A DNA stretch of 64,000 bases from Alcanivoracaceae bacterium (GCA_002706085.1 PAJO01000035.1:1-64000); one strand, 5' to 3'. Counted from the first letter of the stretch, positions 18,023 through 28,223 are shown. Numbers and translations are program-made. Notes: a model not told the origin generated them from the letters alone.

Positions 18023-19231
18023 TTACTCCACAAACCGGTTTTCTCCAGTAGGTATTGGGCTGTCTGCTGTTTCATGCTGTTCCAGCGCCCGGCCCGCGAG
18101 GAAAATCAGTAGCCCGCCAATGGCCAGCGCCGCTCCTACCAAGCCGGTGGTGGACCATTCTGCGCCACTCTTGATCGTGATGCCTGCCAGCCAGGCGCCC
18201 AAGGCGTTGGCCATGTTAAAGGCAGCATGATTCATGGACGCCGCCATGGTCTGTGCGTCTTCGGCCACATCCATCAATCGGGTTTGCAGGGCCGGCCCAA
18301 GCGCCATGCTGGTGCCGACCAGACCGACAAAGACGACCCCGGCCACCACATAGTCGGCCGCCATGAAGAAGCCCGCTTGTACCAGCGCACACCAGATCAG
18401 GATCAGCACAATGGCGCGCAACAGGTTGCCGTCGGCGGCGCGCGCCCCGGCAAAGTTACCCACGATGGTGCCAATGCCGAAGATCATCAGAACCAGCGGC
18501 CCCCAGCGTTCTGCCATGCCTGCCTGCTCGGTGAGGGTGGGCATGACATAGCTGAACACGGCAAACATGCCGCCGAAGCCGATACTGGCCACCCCCAGGG
18601 TGAAGAGCACCCGTTGCTTGACCAGGGCGGAGAGTTCTCTGGCCGGGCTGGCGTTGGGGTCCGGGGCCTGCCAGGGCACCCACAGCCACACCAGCAAGGC
18701 GGTTAGCAGCGCAATGATTCCCACGCCCAGGAAGGCCACTTCCCATCCGAAAAGGTTGCCGGCCCAGGTGGCCAGGGGAGCCCCAACCACAATAGCGATC
18801 GTCAATCCGCTCATGACGCGGGCGACCGCCCGGGCTCGCATGTGATAAGGGACGGCGGCCGCCGCGACGAGGGCGGCTACGCCGAAGTAGGCGCCGTGGG
18901 GCAGGCCGGCAAGAAATCGCAAAAAGACAAACGTCCAGAAATCCGAGGCCAGCGCGCTGGCCATGTTGCCTGCCGCAAATACCAGCATCAGCGAGATAAG
19001 TAGGGCGCGACGGGGCACGCGCGCGGCAAAAGCGGAAATCAGCGGGGCGCCCACGACTACGCCCAGCGCATAACTGCTGATGGCGTAGCCCACATCGGGC
19101 ACGGCCACCTGCAGGTCGGTGGCCACGCGGTTCATCAAACCCATGATGACAAACTCGCCGCTGCCAATGCCAAACCCGCCCAGAGCGAGAGCAAGAGACA
19201 GACGAAGCATCTGGCCTTTACCAAGGGTCAT
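18023..19231 (-). CDS. MFS transporter, AraJ/YdhP-like exporter
   Basis: A 402-residue major facilitator protein with about 12 hydrophobic segments. Start 19231 has a good SD (TTTGGAGATCTC); the longer frame from 19270 has none. Family marks are GSGEFVIMGLMNRVA in TM1 (the GxxEF motif of the DHA1 exporter group), the loop RVPRRALLI after TM2 and GLPHGAYFGVAALVA in TM4. The group includes AraJ, YdhP and chloramphenicol or sugar exporters; the substrate here is unknown. It is monocistronic. Confidence 0.88.
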   Translation of the reverse strand: MTLGKGQMLRLSLALALGGFGIGSGEFVIMGLMNRVATDLQVAVPDVGYAISSYALGVVVGAPLISAFAARVPRRALLISLMLVFAAGNMASALASDFWTFVFLRFLAGLPHGAYFGVAALVAAAAVPYHMRARAVARVMSGLTIAIVVGAPLATWAGNLFGWEVAFLGVGIIALLTALLVWLWVPWQAPDPNASPARELSALVKQRVLFTLGVASIGFGGMFAVFSYVMPTLTEQAGMAERWGPLVLMIFGIGTIVGNFAGARAADGNLLRAIVLILIWCALVQAGFFMAADYVVAGVVFVGLVGTSMALGPALQTRLMDVAEDAQTMAASMNHAAFNMANALGAWLAGITIKSGAEWSTTGLVGAALAIGGLLIFLAGRALEQHETADSPIPTGENRFVE

Positions 19232-19431
19232 GAGATCTCCAAATGGGGCAACATTTTGAACGGGGTTCATTGTAGCGATGCTGGGCGCCGGGAGAAGGCT
19301 TTATCGCTGGAGAAGACAAAAAAATGGCCGTGATGGCAGTCAAACGGTCCGTACGGTGCCGGTGCTGGCCGTTTCGAAGGCCGCACCGACACGCTGGAGC
19401 AGGCGGCCGGGGTATCCGGCCAGGAAGGGGG

Positions 19432-21384
19432 TTACAGGGCGCTGATCGGTACCAGCGGGATATTCACCCGCGATGGCATGGCCGGGGTGCTGTAAATCGT
19501 CATCGCGCCGAGCACGCTGGCGAGAAGGTCTGGTAGCGGGCTCAGACCATGGGGAAGGTCACTGGTGCCGACGCTGATGCGCAGCTTTTCCCCGGCCTGG
19601 ATTACCGCACTGGTGGGGAACACTTCGACATCGGCCCGGAACGGTGTCAGCGGCGTCAGGGTCTTGCGGGATTCTGCGCTGAATGGGTGCCAGGGCTGAA
19701 TCAATTTTCCATTCATGAAGCGAGAGCGGTTGACGTCGAATGCGCTCATGGAGGCCATCTGGATGCCGTGGGTCAGCGGACGGGCAATGCCGTTCTCGCC
19801 TACGACACTGACGCGCACCGTGACATTGCTATCCAGGGCGGTTGTCGAGGCCCAGATCTGACCGGTAATCGGACCGTTGATGGCCATGTCTTCTTCCAGT
19901 GGTTCACTGGTGTAGACCGCTTCGAGCAGATTGGCGACGTTGTCCTGACTGGCACAGGGCGGAAGAATCATGCCGAGCACGCCAGCGGTCCATTGGCTGG
20001 CACTGGCAGAGCAGAGGCCATTAAGCGGGGTCTGCAGCAGGCTGGTGCGGTTGTCGCCGGTGGGGGCTTGCTGGTCGAGGCTGCCAATGAGAGGAGCCGC
20101 AAACTGACCGTGCAGGTAGAAGGTTTCGGCGCGTGCCTGTGGGTGCGGCCAGTCTTCCGCGGTGACATAGCGTTCGGCACCCGTGTAATACTGGGTGACC
20201 GGCGGAAACTGGTTGGCGCCGGTGTCGATGCCTTTCAGGTAGTGGTCGAACCAGGCAAGCCGGATATTGCCAATGCCGGGCACGCCATCGGCAGGCAGCC
20301 CTTCAGCGGAGGAGCCCTGCAGGTGCTCCCAGGGGCCGATCAGGAGTTTGGCATCGGTGTGATCTTTCAGACTTTCATAAATCAGCGGCTCGCCACGCTG
20401 GAAAATATCGTTGAGGCCTCCGACCACAAAGGTGGGGGCGGTAATCCGGTCGATTTTCTCCAGCGGTGAACGGATGCGCCAGAATTCGGTGTCGTATTTG
20501 TTTTCGTCGCCGATCAGTGCACCGGCCACAACGGGCACCTGAAACTCGGTCAGGGCGCCTTCCAGGTGTTGCAGAAGGGTAGAGAGGAAGTAGCCGGGTT
20601 CGTCGTTGTCCAGCCCAGCGGGGGTGGGAATGATGCCGAGACCGGTCACCAGTGTGACCCACAGGGGGATGAACCCCGCGTTGACCTGGCCGCCACTGAA
20701 CACGATATCCCGGTAGGCGTCCCCCATGGGGACGATGGCAAAGATAGCTTGCACGGCGGGGTCTTCCTGGGCCCCGGCCAGTAACCCGGTGATGCCCATG
20801 TATGACGCACCGTTCATGCCGATCTTGCCGTTACTCCAGGGTTGTTGCTTGATGTACTGGATCAGCTCCGCGATGTCGTCATGGTCGGTCTGGCCAAACG
20901 CCTGCCAGCTGCCCTCAGAGGCGCCGGTGCCACGTAGATCCACGGTGATGTAGGCATAGCCCCGGCGTACCAGATCGTTGTCAGCGAAAACCCCCGCAGT
21001 CAAAAACTGGTTGTAACCGGTAAAGGTGGCGATGACCGGGAAACTGCCGTCGATAGCGTTGCCGCTGGCATCGGCCGGCAACGTGACAGTGGCCGACAGG
21101 CGGATGCCATCGCGCAGGGTAATCAGTTGCTGGGGGAGATTAACCGTCGCCGGATACTCGGCCTCGCGTTCATAGGGCTGCGGCCACTGAAGGTTGATAT
21201 CCTGTGGATCAGGGCTGTTTGCATCGCTGTTGTTTGCCGCTGGCGATGGCGCGGGTGCGGTCCCCGTTGTTGTGTCCGTCGGGGTATTATTGCTGCTGCC
21301 GCTGCCACCGCAGGCAGTGAGCATTAAGGCCAGGGCCAGGGTTCCAGTCGCGAGAAACCGGCGGGGCGGGTGAAGGGCGTGCAT
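19432..21384 (-). CDS. CocE/NonD-type (X-Pro dipeptidyl-peptidase-like) hydrolase lipoprotein
   Basis: A 650-residue protein. The signal ends in a lipobox (LMLTAC, Cys about 25) followed by a Ser/Asn/Thr/Pro-rich linker (to about 65). Alpha/beta-hydrolase domain about 75-380: oxyanion-region Tyr in FTGYNQF, nucleophile Ser in GMNGASYMGITG (about residue 195), catalytic Asp in VVGGLNDIFQRGE and His in GPWEHLQG. A C-terminal jelly-roll domain (about 440-640) carries RISVGTSDLPH. Relatives cleave acyl or peptide bonds, e.g. esters or X-Pro substrates. Insertion in the membrane facing the periplasm or outside is inferred; the substrate is unknown. Confidence 0.88.
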   Translation of the reverse strand: MHALHPPRRFLATGTLALALMLTACGGSGSSNNTPTDTTTGTAPAPSPAANNSDANSPDPQDINLQWPQPYEREAEYPATVNLPQQLITLRDGIRLSATVTLPADASGNAIDGSFPVIATFTGYNQFLTAGVFADNDLVRRGYAYITVDLRGTGASEGSWQAFGQTDHDDIAELIQYIKQQPWSNGKIGMNGASYMGITGLLAGAQEDPAVQAIFAIVPMGDAYRDIVFSGGQVNAGFIPLWVTLVTGLGIIPTPAGLDNDEPGYFLSTLLQHLEGALTEFQVPVVAGALIGDENKYDTEFWRIRSPLEKIDRITAPTFVVGGLNDIFQRGEPLIYESLKDHTDAKLLIGPWEHLQGSSAEGLPADGVPGIGNIRLAWFDHYLKGIDTGANQFPPVTQYYTGAERYVTAEDWPHPQARAETFYLHGQFAAPLIGSLDQQAPTGDNRTSLLQTPLNGLCSASASQWTAGVLGMILPPCASQDNVANLLEAVYTSEPLEEDMAINGPITGQIWASTTALDSNVTVRVSVVGENGIARPLTHGIQMASMSAFDVNRSRFMNGKLIQPWHPFSAESRKTLTPLTPFRADVEVFPTSAVIQAGEKLRISVGTSDLPHGLSPLPDLLASVLGAMTIYSTPAMPSRVNIPLVPISAL

Positions 21385-21546
21385 AAGTTGCCTCGTCTTG
21401 TTATGGAATGAACAGGCATAAAGAGTGAACCGGTTTCAGGGTAACCATCCGAATACTGCAACTCTGTTGGTAGGTGGCCGGGGATTGGTTAAGAAAACCG
21501 CAGGTTATGTGAGCGACTGTAAGAGCCGTTTGGGCGGGGAGAGAAA

Positions 21547-24294
21547 ATGACAAAAAGAATGTATTTGGGCGGCGTTCTGCTCTTTTCTGCCGTGATCGTT
21601 CACGGGGAGACATTGGTACAGCGTAACCCGACGGTGGTCCCTCATGATGAGAGTTATTACAAGACGACGGTGCGTAACACCGAGCTGATCTTCACCGAAA
21701 AGAACCAATCCTTCGCCGAGCATGCCGCCGGGGTAGAGCAGCATTTGCAACCGGACTACGAGGCCACCTTCGGTTACCAGATGGACTCGCCGTTATATGT
21801 CGGACTGATCTCTGACAACAACCAGATTGCCAACGGCTTCTCTACCCAGTTTCCCCATAACCGGCAGATAAACTATGTGGGTGGGGCGGCGGCTATCGAC
21901 TATTTCGCCTCAACCTCCTGGCTCGACACCCTGCTGTTTCACGAGACGGCGCACAACTACCAGATCAATGCCAAGGACAACCGGGTTTCCAGCACCTTGC
22001 ATACGGTATTGGGTAACGGCACTTTCATGATGCCGTTTATTCCTGCCATTGTGCCCAACGCATTCGAGTCGTCCTTCATGCTGGAGGGTAATGCGGTGCT
22101 GAATGAGTCCCGTCATGGCAACGGTGGGCGGCTTTATAGCGGCCGTTTTGATGCGCTGGTACATGCCAAGGCAAAGGCCGGTTTGTTGACGCCGGAGCGA
22201 GCCTATAACCAGACCCTGTATTTCCCCTACGGTGAAAACAGCTATGCGCTGGGAAGTCACTATCAGTATTTTCTTGCCGATCATTACGGGATGGATGCTA
22301 CCAACCGTTACTTCAAGATGCGTTCGCGCTACTGGTATCTGCCGTTTGTGACGAATGCCCCCTTGCGGGCCGCCATTGGTAACAACTTTGACAATACCTT
22401 TTCAGACTGGGTAGAGCATGAGACCCGGCAAGCCAGTATGGCGGTAATGTCAGAGGGCGAGCCCCTGATTACCTCAAAACATTTCACTGCGCTAAACAGC
22501 GATGCCGATGACATTTTTTTCCTGGCCAGCCCACAGGATGTGAGAGCGCCATTTCATGTGGTGCTGAACCGCAACACCGGCACGCTGGAAAAAAAACGTT
22601 CCACCTATCGGGCGGGGGAGCTGTTTCGGCACGAGGGTGAAACCTGGTCTATGGCCAGTGCTTATAGTTCGCCCTGGCGTATCACTCAGGGGTTGTACAG
22701 TGAGGGCGTATTCCTGAAAGACGATAGTCGGGGGCGGGTGATTCAGGGCTATACCTCTGCTGAAGTGCCGGTGTATTTCGATGTGGCCAGTTCCTATGAT
22801 CAGCCACAGTTGTATGTGGGTGAGGATTTCTATGGTCAGGTGAATTCCAGCGTCGACGTACAGGGTGATGATCTTTATTACTTTGTACAGGATGGGGCAG
22901 AGCGGACCCTGTATCGAAACCGCACGCCGTTATATCGCTATCAGGGTTATTACGGTGTTGTGGCCGATGTGGACAGTCAGGGGCGTGTTCTTTTTGTCGC
23001 CAACAGTGAGTACGGCTCTGCGTTATATCGGGTGGAAGGAGAAGGAGATGTCAGTCGGGTTCTGCCCGAAGACGATATCGTTGCCGCTCGCTTGCTGGAT
23101 GATGACCGGGTGCTGGCGGTGGCGATTGAAGCGGAACAGTATGGCTATTATCTGAAAACCCTGAATCCTCAGGCCGACTCCCCTTTTGTCCGGGCGTTGC
23201 GCTGGGATACGCCGGAAGGTGAAACAGAGAATCTGACGGTGGACAGTGAGTCGCACCCGGTGGCGCTGGATCATCGTTATCATTCTCTCACCGCCATGCG
23301 ATACAGCGGCACAGACTTGTCACTGGCGCTGTATGCGGAAGAGGACGATGAGGCGACGCCACAGGACGAAGAAGATTTGCATACGCTCTATAACGTGCGG
23401 ATCCGCTTTGCCGATCCACTGGAGCAGAATGAGTTGAGCCTGTTCAGTTACCGAGATAGTGATCTGACAACCCTGGCGGGGGCAGGGTATAGCAACAATC
23501 AGTTTTTCCTGATCGGCGGCGTCAAGCAATACTGGGTGCTGGATGATCAGCTGGATCGCGAAACGCCTCCGGATGAAGCCCGAGATCACGGGCTGAGTGC
23601 AGAGCTGCGGCTGCCGTTCTTGCAGTCCGGCTACTGGTACAGTGAGCTGGCGGGCACCTGGTATCAGGATTATCACCTCAGTGAGCGAGAACCGCTGGCG
23701 GCGCAATGGAGCCTGAGTCGAACCACCCGGTTTGGAAACAGCTACCTGCCTAACAAGCATATCGGGCTGACGGCCTACCAGGTTGATGATCGGGATGACA
23801 CCAGCTATGGCGGTACCCTGAGTGTGATGACAGATCTGCCTGCCGAGTTTTATCTTGGCGCCCGGGGGCAGTTTTCCCGCAGTGATGCCTCTCTGAGCTT
23901 TGTGGACCGCCGGGGGGTGGAGCTGGCGGAGACCCAGGACTATATCGCCAATGATCCTTCTCGTATCGTGATTCCGGCCCTGGATGATACCTACTACGCA
24001 GAGCAGGTGATGGCGGCTGAGGCGAGTGTGTCCAAGGTGATCAATCTGCCCTGGTATTCGTTCAAGGTGCCGTTGTCATTGCGGCGTGAGGCATTGCATC
24101 TGCGCTATCGTCATTACGATCTGGATTTTGGTTTCGCTGAAATTGAGTTGAATCAGGCCATTGTGGGGCTGGACTTCGAACTGTTGCTGTTCCACCGCTC
24201 GCCGCTGCGTTTTGCCTTTGAATACGCCTACACCGATGACGATACCATCACCAGCGAGAACAGTTTCCAGCTGGTGACGTCGGTTGGCTTTTGA
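21547..24294 (+). CDS. HExxH metallopeptidase-like protein with C-terminal outer-membrane barrel
   Basis: A 915-residue protein with an N-terminal signal (MTKRMYLGGVLLFSAVIVHG). Residues 132-136 are HETAH, with LEGNAVLNE at 179-187 supplying a plausible third zinc ligand (Glu180), so the N-terminal third (about 30-300) resembles a gluzincin peptidase. The middle (about 320-620) is repetitive beta sequence rich in Tyr and Asp, propeller-like. The last 300 residues show alternating amphipathic strands and end in Phe (SFQLVTSVGF), as outer-membrane barrels do. The three-part reading is inference. It is divergent from the CocE-like gene, with SD GGGGAGAG. Confidence 0.7.
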   Translation: MTKRMYLGGVLLFSAVIVHGETLVQRNPTVVPHDESYYKTTVRNTELIFTEKNQSFAEHAAGVEQHLQPDYEATFGYQMDSPLYVGLISDNNQIANGFSTQFPHNRQINYVGGAAAIDYFASTSWLDTLLFHETAHNYQINAKDNRVSSTLHTVLGNGTFMMPFIPAIVPNAFESSFMLEGNAVLNESRHGNGGRLYSGRFDALVHAKAKAGLLTPERAYNQTLYFPYGENSYALGSHYQYFLADHYGMDATNRYFKMRSRYWYLPFVTNAPLRAAIGNNFDNTFSDWVEHETRQASMAVMSEGEPLITSKHFTALNSDADDIFFLASPQDVRAPFHVVLNRNTGTLEKKRSTYRAGELFRHEGETWSMASAYSSPWRITQGLYSEGVFLKDDSRGRVIQGYTSAEVPVYFDVASSYDQPQLYVGEDFYGQVNSSVDVQGDDLYYFVQDGAERTLYRNRTPLYRYQGYYGVVADVDSQGRVLFVANSEYGSALYRVEGEGDVSRVLPEDDIVAARLLDDDRVLAVAIEAEQYGYYLKTLNPQADSPFVRALRWDTPEGETENLTVDSESHPVALDHRYHSLTAMRYSGTDLSLALYAEEDDEATPQDEEDLHTLYNVRIRFADPLEQNELSLFSYRDSDLTTLAGAGYSNNQFFLIGGVKQYWVLDDQLDRETPPDEARDHGLSAELRLPFLQSGYWYSELAGTWYQDYHLSEREPLAAQWSLSRTTRFGNSYLPNKHIGLTAYQVDDRDDTSYGGTLSVMTDLPAEFYLGARGQFSRSDASLSFVDRRGVELAETQDYIANDPSRIVIPALDDTYYAEQVMAAEASVSKVINLPWYSFKVPLSLRREALHLRYRHYDLDFGFAEIELNQAIVGLDFELLLFHRSPLRFAFEYAYTDDDTITSENSFQLVTSVGF

Positions 24295-24380
24295 ATGGGC
24301 GAGTAACAAGCTTCGGGTTACGTAGATCCAAAGCGGAAAAGTAAAGGCTTGGGCTTTTGGCTTGAGTGGGGTTCGCTCTT

Positions 24381-24448
24381 ACAAGCTACAAGCTACAAGC
24401 TACAAGCTACAAGCTACAAGCTACAAGCTACAAGCTACAAGCTACAAG
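24381..24448. repeat. Tandem heptamer tract (ACAAGCT)n
   Basis: About 9.7 uninterrupted copies of the same 7-bp unit as the tract at 1-92, in the same orientation. It sits between the convergent ends of the barrel-peptidase gene (stop at 24294) and the PQQ-type dehydrogenase (stop at 24473). Such perfect short tandem arrays are prone to copy-number change. Confidence 0.95.
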
Positions 24449-24472
24449 ATTTGAAACCTCGCTTCTGATTTT

Positions 24473-25606
24473 CTATTCCGCCGGCTCCAGCCGTAACAGC
24501 TTGCCGTTGTTGCTGTCGGTGAGCAGGTAAAGGTAACCGTCAGGTCCTTGTCTCACATCGCGGATCCGCTCGTTACGTTCTTGCAGCAGGCGGATTTCGT
24601 TGAGCGGTTTTTTGCCGTCGAAAGCGACCTTGTTCAGGTGGGTGAGTTTGAGTGCGCCGCTGGCGGTGTGGCCTTTCCAGTCCGGGTAGCGGTCACTGGT
24701 GATAAAGGCCATCCCTGCCGGCGCAATGGATGGGGTCCAGTGCAATAGTGGCTGGGCCATGCCTTTCTTTTCGGTGTCGCCGATGCCGGGGCCGTAATAT
24801 TCGCGTCCGTAGGTGATCACGGGCCAGCCGTAATTGACGCCGGGTTCCGGTGCGTTGATCTCATCACCGCCACGGGGACCGTGCTCGTTTAGCCAGGGTT
24901 GGCCGCTGGAGGGGTGGAGCGCTAGCCCTTGTGGATTGCGGTGCCCCCAACTCCAGATTTCCGTGGCCTTGCCGTCTTGGCCTGCCAGCGGGTTGTCGGC
25001 AGGAATCCGGCCGTCGTCGTGCAGGCGCAGAAGACTGCCGGCGGGGTCATGGGTATCTTGTGCACGCTCGCGCTCACCACGATCACCGATGGTTAAAAAC
25101 AGGTAGCCGTCGTTATCAAACAGGATGCGACCGCCAAAATGCTTGGCCGTATTGGTGCAAGACTTTTCTGCCACATAGATATCCTGAAACTCTTTCAGGG
25201 TGCCCGCTTCATAGATGCCGTAACCCACGGCGGTGGTGCCACCGCCATCGCCGCAGGGTTTGGCATAGCTCAGGTACAGGCGCTGGTTATCGGAAAAGTC
25301 CGGGTGCGGGAGCACATCGAACAGTCCGCCCTGGCCCACGGCGACCACCTCAGGCACGCCTTTTACGGGGGCGTCCTGCAAGGTGCCGGACAGCACCCGA
25401 CGTAATGTGCCGCGCCGCTCGGTAATCAGCCACTCGCTATCGGAGACAAAGCCAAGCGACCACGGATGATGGAGGCCATTGCTGATTTCGGTGGCGGTGA
25501 CGCTATCGTCGCGTTGTGCTTCCAGAGTGGCGGCCGTGTCGGCGCAGGCTGTCACGGCCAGACTGGCCAGCAGGGTGGTGAGAAGCGGGGCGGGGGTGAG
25601 GCGCAT
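24473..25606 (-). CDS. PQQ-dependent sugar dehydrogenase (YliI/sGDH-like)
   Basis: A 377-residue six-bladed beta-propeller of the soluble glucose/sorbosone dehydrogenase family (E. coli YliI about 370). An N-terminal signal ends near residue 22. Family blocks: LHHPWSLGFVSDSEWLITER (about 45), GGRILFDNDGYLFLTIGDRG (about 155), GHRNPQGLALHP (about 220), EHGPRGGDEINAPEPGVNYGW (about 240) and SIAPAGMAFI (about 290). It should oxidise aldose sugars in the periplasm using PQQ and Ca2+; no PQQ genes are in the window. Confidence 0.9.
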   Translation of the reverse strand: MRLTPAPLLTTLLASLAVTACADTAATLEAQRDDSVTATEISNGLHHPWSLGFVSDSEWLITERRGTLRRVLSGTLQDAPVKGVPEVVAVGQGGLFDVLPHPDFSDNQRLYLSYAKPCGDGGGTTAVGYGIYEAGTLKEFQDIYVAEKSCTNTAKHFGGRILFDNDGYLFLTIGDRGERERAQDTHDPAGSLLRLHDDGRIPADNPLAGQDGKATEIWSWGHRNPQGLALHPSSGQPWLNEHGPRGGDEINAPEPGVNYGWPVITYGREYYGPGIGDTEKKGMAQPLLHWTPSIAPAGMAFITSDRYPDWKGHTASGALKLTHLNKVAFDGKKPLNEIRLLQERNERIRDVRQGPDGYLYLLTDSNNGKLLRLEPAE

Positions 25607-25763
25607 GACAGACTCCGGATCGAATGTGATTCAAAGAATGCCATGCGTCTGTGACAGATGAAACCTCGGAAAGGCAGCCCTCAGCACGCCTTGGCCCGCG
25701 ATCATCATGCCGGGCAGGAGAGACCTTGTCCGCTGGGGTTGCCTTGTGTGTTTTCGTGGCCTC

Positions 25764-26984
25764 TCAGGGCAGGATGCCAAGGTGAGTGAGCACATCCTGA
25801 TCCGGAAAGCCGTCGGCAACCATGCCGTTGGCCTGCTGGTAGCGGGCCAGCGCTTTGCGTGTCCCCGGACCAAGCAGACCGTCCACGTCGCCCGCGTCAT
25901 GTCCCAATTGGTTGAGGGTTTCCTGTAGCTTGCTGACCTGCTCACGGTTCAGGCGTGGTGCTGGCACGGGTGCCTGGCGCAGGGCGCCGCCACCGGCGAT
26001 ACGGTCGGCCAGTCGGCCCACCGCAATCGCATAGGATTCGGAACGATTCCAGCCCATGATCACGCGAAAGTTTCCGTAGGCGAGAAAGGCAGGGCCGTTG
26101 TGCCCCGAGGGCACGATGACCGCAGCCTCAAGGTCGGCTACTGGCAAGGCGGCGCCGCCCGGCAAGGTGATACCCAGACGCGCCCATTCGCTCAGCGGCC
26201 GCTGGTTGGCAAAGCCGGTGAGCTGGAAGTCGAACTCCTCAGGCAGGGAGACCTCGCGCCCCCAGCGCTCTTCGCGCTGCCAGCCGAGCCCGCGCAGGAA
26301 GTTGGCGGCGGAGGCTAGCGCATCGCGCTCACTTTCCCACAGATTGCGGCGGCCATCGCCGTCGTCATCAAGGGCGTACTGGAGAAAGATCGCGGGCATG
26401 AACTGGGTCTGTCCCATGGCGCCGGCCCAGGACCCCTTCATGATGTCCCGTTCCACATCGCCCGCTTGCAGGATACGCAGTGCATTGAACAGCTCTCCCT
26501 TGAAGTACTCTCCCCGCCGTCCTTCGCAGGCGAGGGTGGCGAGGGCATCCAGAGTGGGAATGTAACCCAGATAGCCGCCGTAGTTGGTTTCCAGCCCCCA
26601 GAACGCCACCAGATAGTGGCCGGGGATACCGTACTCGCGTGTCAGCCGTTGCAGCAGCGGCTGCAGTGCCTGGTACTTCTTGCGCCCGGTTTCAATGCGT
26701 GTGTCACTGACTCGCCGGGTGTAGTAATCGGCAAAGCTGCTGGTGAATTCCGGTTGGCTGCGATCAAGCTCAATGACTTTGGGGTTGAGCTGGATGTCCT
26801 TGAGATACTGGCTGATGGTCTGGGCGGGAATGTCCTGCTGGTTGGCCTCGGCACGCAGTTCGCCAAGGCAGAGTTGGAAGTCTTCTTCGCTGAGCTCAAT
26901 CTCGGTGCTTTGGGTGTTGGCAAAGACGAGAGGGGAAAGCAGCAGAAAGGAGACTGCAGTAAAAGATTTCAGCAGGTTATTCAT
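25764..26984 (-). CDS. Lytic murein transglycosylase, MltB family, with peptidoglycan-binding domain
   Basis: A 406-residue periplasmic enzyme. The start at MNNLLKSF (26984) places a signal peptide ending at VFA near residue 22. SLT_2-type catalytic domain about 35-325, with catalytic Glu in AFWGLETNYGGYLG (about residue 125) and AGAMGQTQFMP. The C-terminal PG_binding_1 domain (about 345-405) has LNQLGHDAGDVDGLLGPGTRKAL. It cleaves the MurNAc-GlcNAc bond to 1,6-anhydro products. It lacks a lipobox, so it is soluble, unlike MltB itself. Confidence 0.93.
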   Translation of the reverse strand: MNNLLKSFTAVSFLLLSPLVFANTQSTEIELSEEDFQLCLGELRAEANQQDIPAQTISQYLKDIQLNPKVIELDRSQPEFTSSFADYYTRRVSDTRIETGRKKYQALQPLLQRLTREYGIPGHYLVAFWGLETNYGGYLGYIPTLDALATLACEGRRGEYFKGELFNALRILQAGDVERDIMKGSWAGAMGQTQFMPAIFLQYALDDDGDGRRNLWESERDALASAANFLRGLGWQREERWGREVSLPEEFDFQLTGFANQRPLSEWARLGITLPGGAALPVADLEAAVIVPSGHNGPAFLAYGNFRVIMGWNRSESYAIAVGRLADRIAGGGALRQAPVPAPRLNREQVSKLQETLNQLGHDAGDVDGLLGPGTRKALARYQQANGMVADGFPDQDVLTHLGILP

Positions 26985-27095
26985 GACAGTTAAGGTCGCT
27001 CCATGACTCGACATCGATGGGAGAGGGGTGAGTAAGGATACCGTTCCTTGAGTCACGCGGCAGTAGCGACGAAGTAAAATATGAAGTGGAGCGTA

Positions 27096-27995
27096 TTATT
27101 GCAGCCACTCGCGTTTGACCCGGATGGCGGTGCTGCGCGCCTTGATGTGGTGTTGTCGGGCTTCACAGTGGGCGCGCGTCAGGGCGGCGCCAAACAACAG
27201 GATCATTGAGGAGTAGTAAACCCACATCAACAGCACTACCAATGAGCCTGCAGCCCCGTAGGTAGAGGCGGTGGCGGTGTGTGCCAGATACAACCCGATC
27301 AGGGCGCGACCTACGGAGAAAAGCACCGCGGTGATCAGGGCCGCCGGCATCACATCCCGCCAGCCCAGCACCACATCGGGGAGCACCCGGAACATGGTGC
27401 CGAACAGCAAGGCGATGACACCAAGAGATACCAGCATTTCCAGGGCCACCGCGAGGCCACCGTGAAAAGGCAGCCAGTGCTCGGCATAGACCAGCAGGGA
27501 TTGCACAACCACATTCAGCAATAGCGACACCAGCAGCACGAACCCCAATGACACCACCACGGTCAGTGACAGCAGCCGGCTTTTGATCAGCGCGATGATG
27601 GTATTGCGTGAAGGTTTGGGCATGACCTCCCAGATGGAGTTCATGGAACGCTGCATTTGCGCAAACACGGTGGTGGCCCCCACTACCATCACAAGCAGGC
27701 TGAGCAACCCTGCCAGCATGCCCTGGCGGGGTGTCTGGGTATTGGCGATGGCGTTGCGGACTTCTGCAGTGGCGGCGGGGCCGATGGTGCTTTCCAGCTG
27801 GGACAGGATTTCTGTCATGGCCGCGTCGCTCGTCATTACCAGTGAAATGACTTTGACGGCAAGGATAATGACCGGGGCAATGGAGAACAGGGTGAAAAAC
27901 GCCAGTGACCCGGCGTAACTGCCGGCATTGCCCTCCAGCCACAGTGTGGCGCTGCGTTTGAGAATGCCGAACCAGTAGAGAAGAGTGTCTTTCAT
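27096..27995 (-). CDS. YihY/BrkB-family inner-membrane protein
   Basis: A 299-residue protein with six hydrophobic segments, of the YihY family often mislabelled ribonuclease BN. Family marks are GNAGSYAGSLAFFTLFSIAPVI near the N-terminus and GAAGSLVVLLMWVYYSSMILLFGAAL (split here by position, about 245-270). Start 27995 (MKDTLLYW) has SD-like GGTGG; 28013 (MDDGGSM) with AAGG is an alternative. Function of the family is not established; a transport role is inference. It is a single gene. Confidence 0.87.
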   Translation of the reverse strand: MKDTLLYWFGILKRSATLWLEGNAGSYAGSLAFFTLFSIAPVIILAVKVISLVMTSDAAMTEILSQLESTIGPAATAEVRNAIANTQTPRQGMLAGLLSLLVMVVGATTVFAQMQRSMNSIWEVMPKPSRNTIIALIKSRLLSLTVVVSLGFVLLVSLLLNVVVQSLLVYAEHWLPFHGGLAVALEMLVSLGVIALLFGTMFRVLPDVVLGWRDVMPAALITAVLFSVGRALIGLYLAHTATASTYGAAGSLVVLLMWVYYSSMILLFGAALTRAHCEARQHHIKARSTAIRVKREWLQ

Positions 27996-28061
27996 CGAGC
28001 CACCGTCGTCCATGAACCTTGGGCAGTGTAGCGGGGGGGAGAGACGGCTGCCAAGATTTCA

Positions 28062-28223
28062 CCGTAGGAGCGTCGCTCGCGGCGCGAAACCAACCCAAGA
28101 TCAAAAACACTTTCGCCACAGCGTACACAGAGAAAACCCATTTCCCCTCGGCGAACTCTGTGCCCTATAGGGTGATATATTCTTCTAACGCTTTTTATCG
28201 CGCCGCCAGCGACGCTCCTACGG
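28062..28223. repeat. Composite nested palindromic element, copy 1
   Basis: Outer arms 28062-28087 and 28198-28223 (CCGTAGGAGCG..GGCGCGA and its inverse) match at 25 of 26 positions. Between them lies a CACAGAG (28126-28132) / CTCTGTG (28156-28162) core preceded by CCTCGGCGAA, the same core as the elements at 5.3, 35.5 and 39.8 kb. It fills the gap between the YihY gene start and the ndh-like gene stop. No coding content. Confidence 0.88.
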
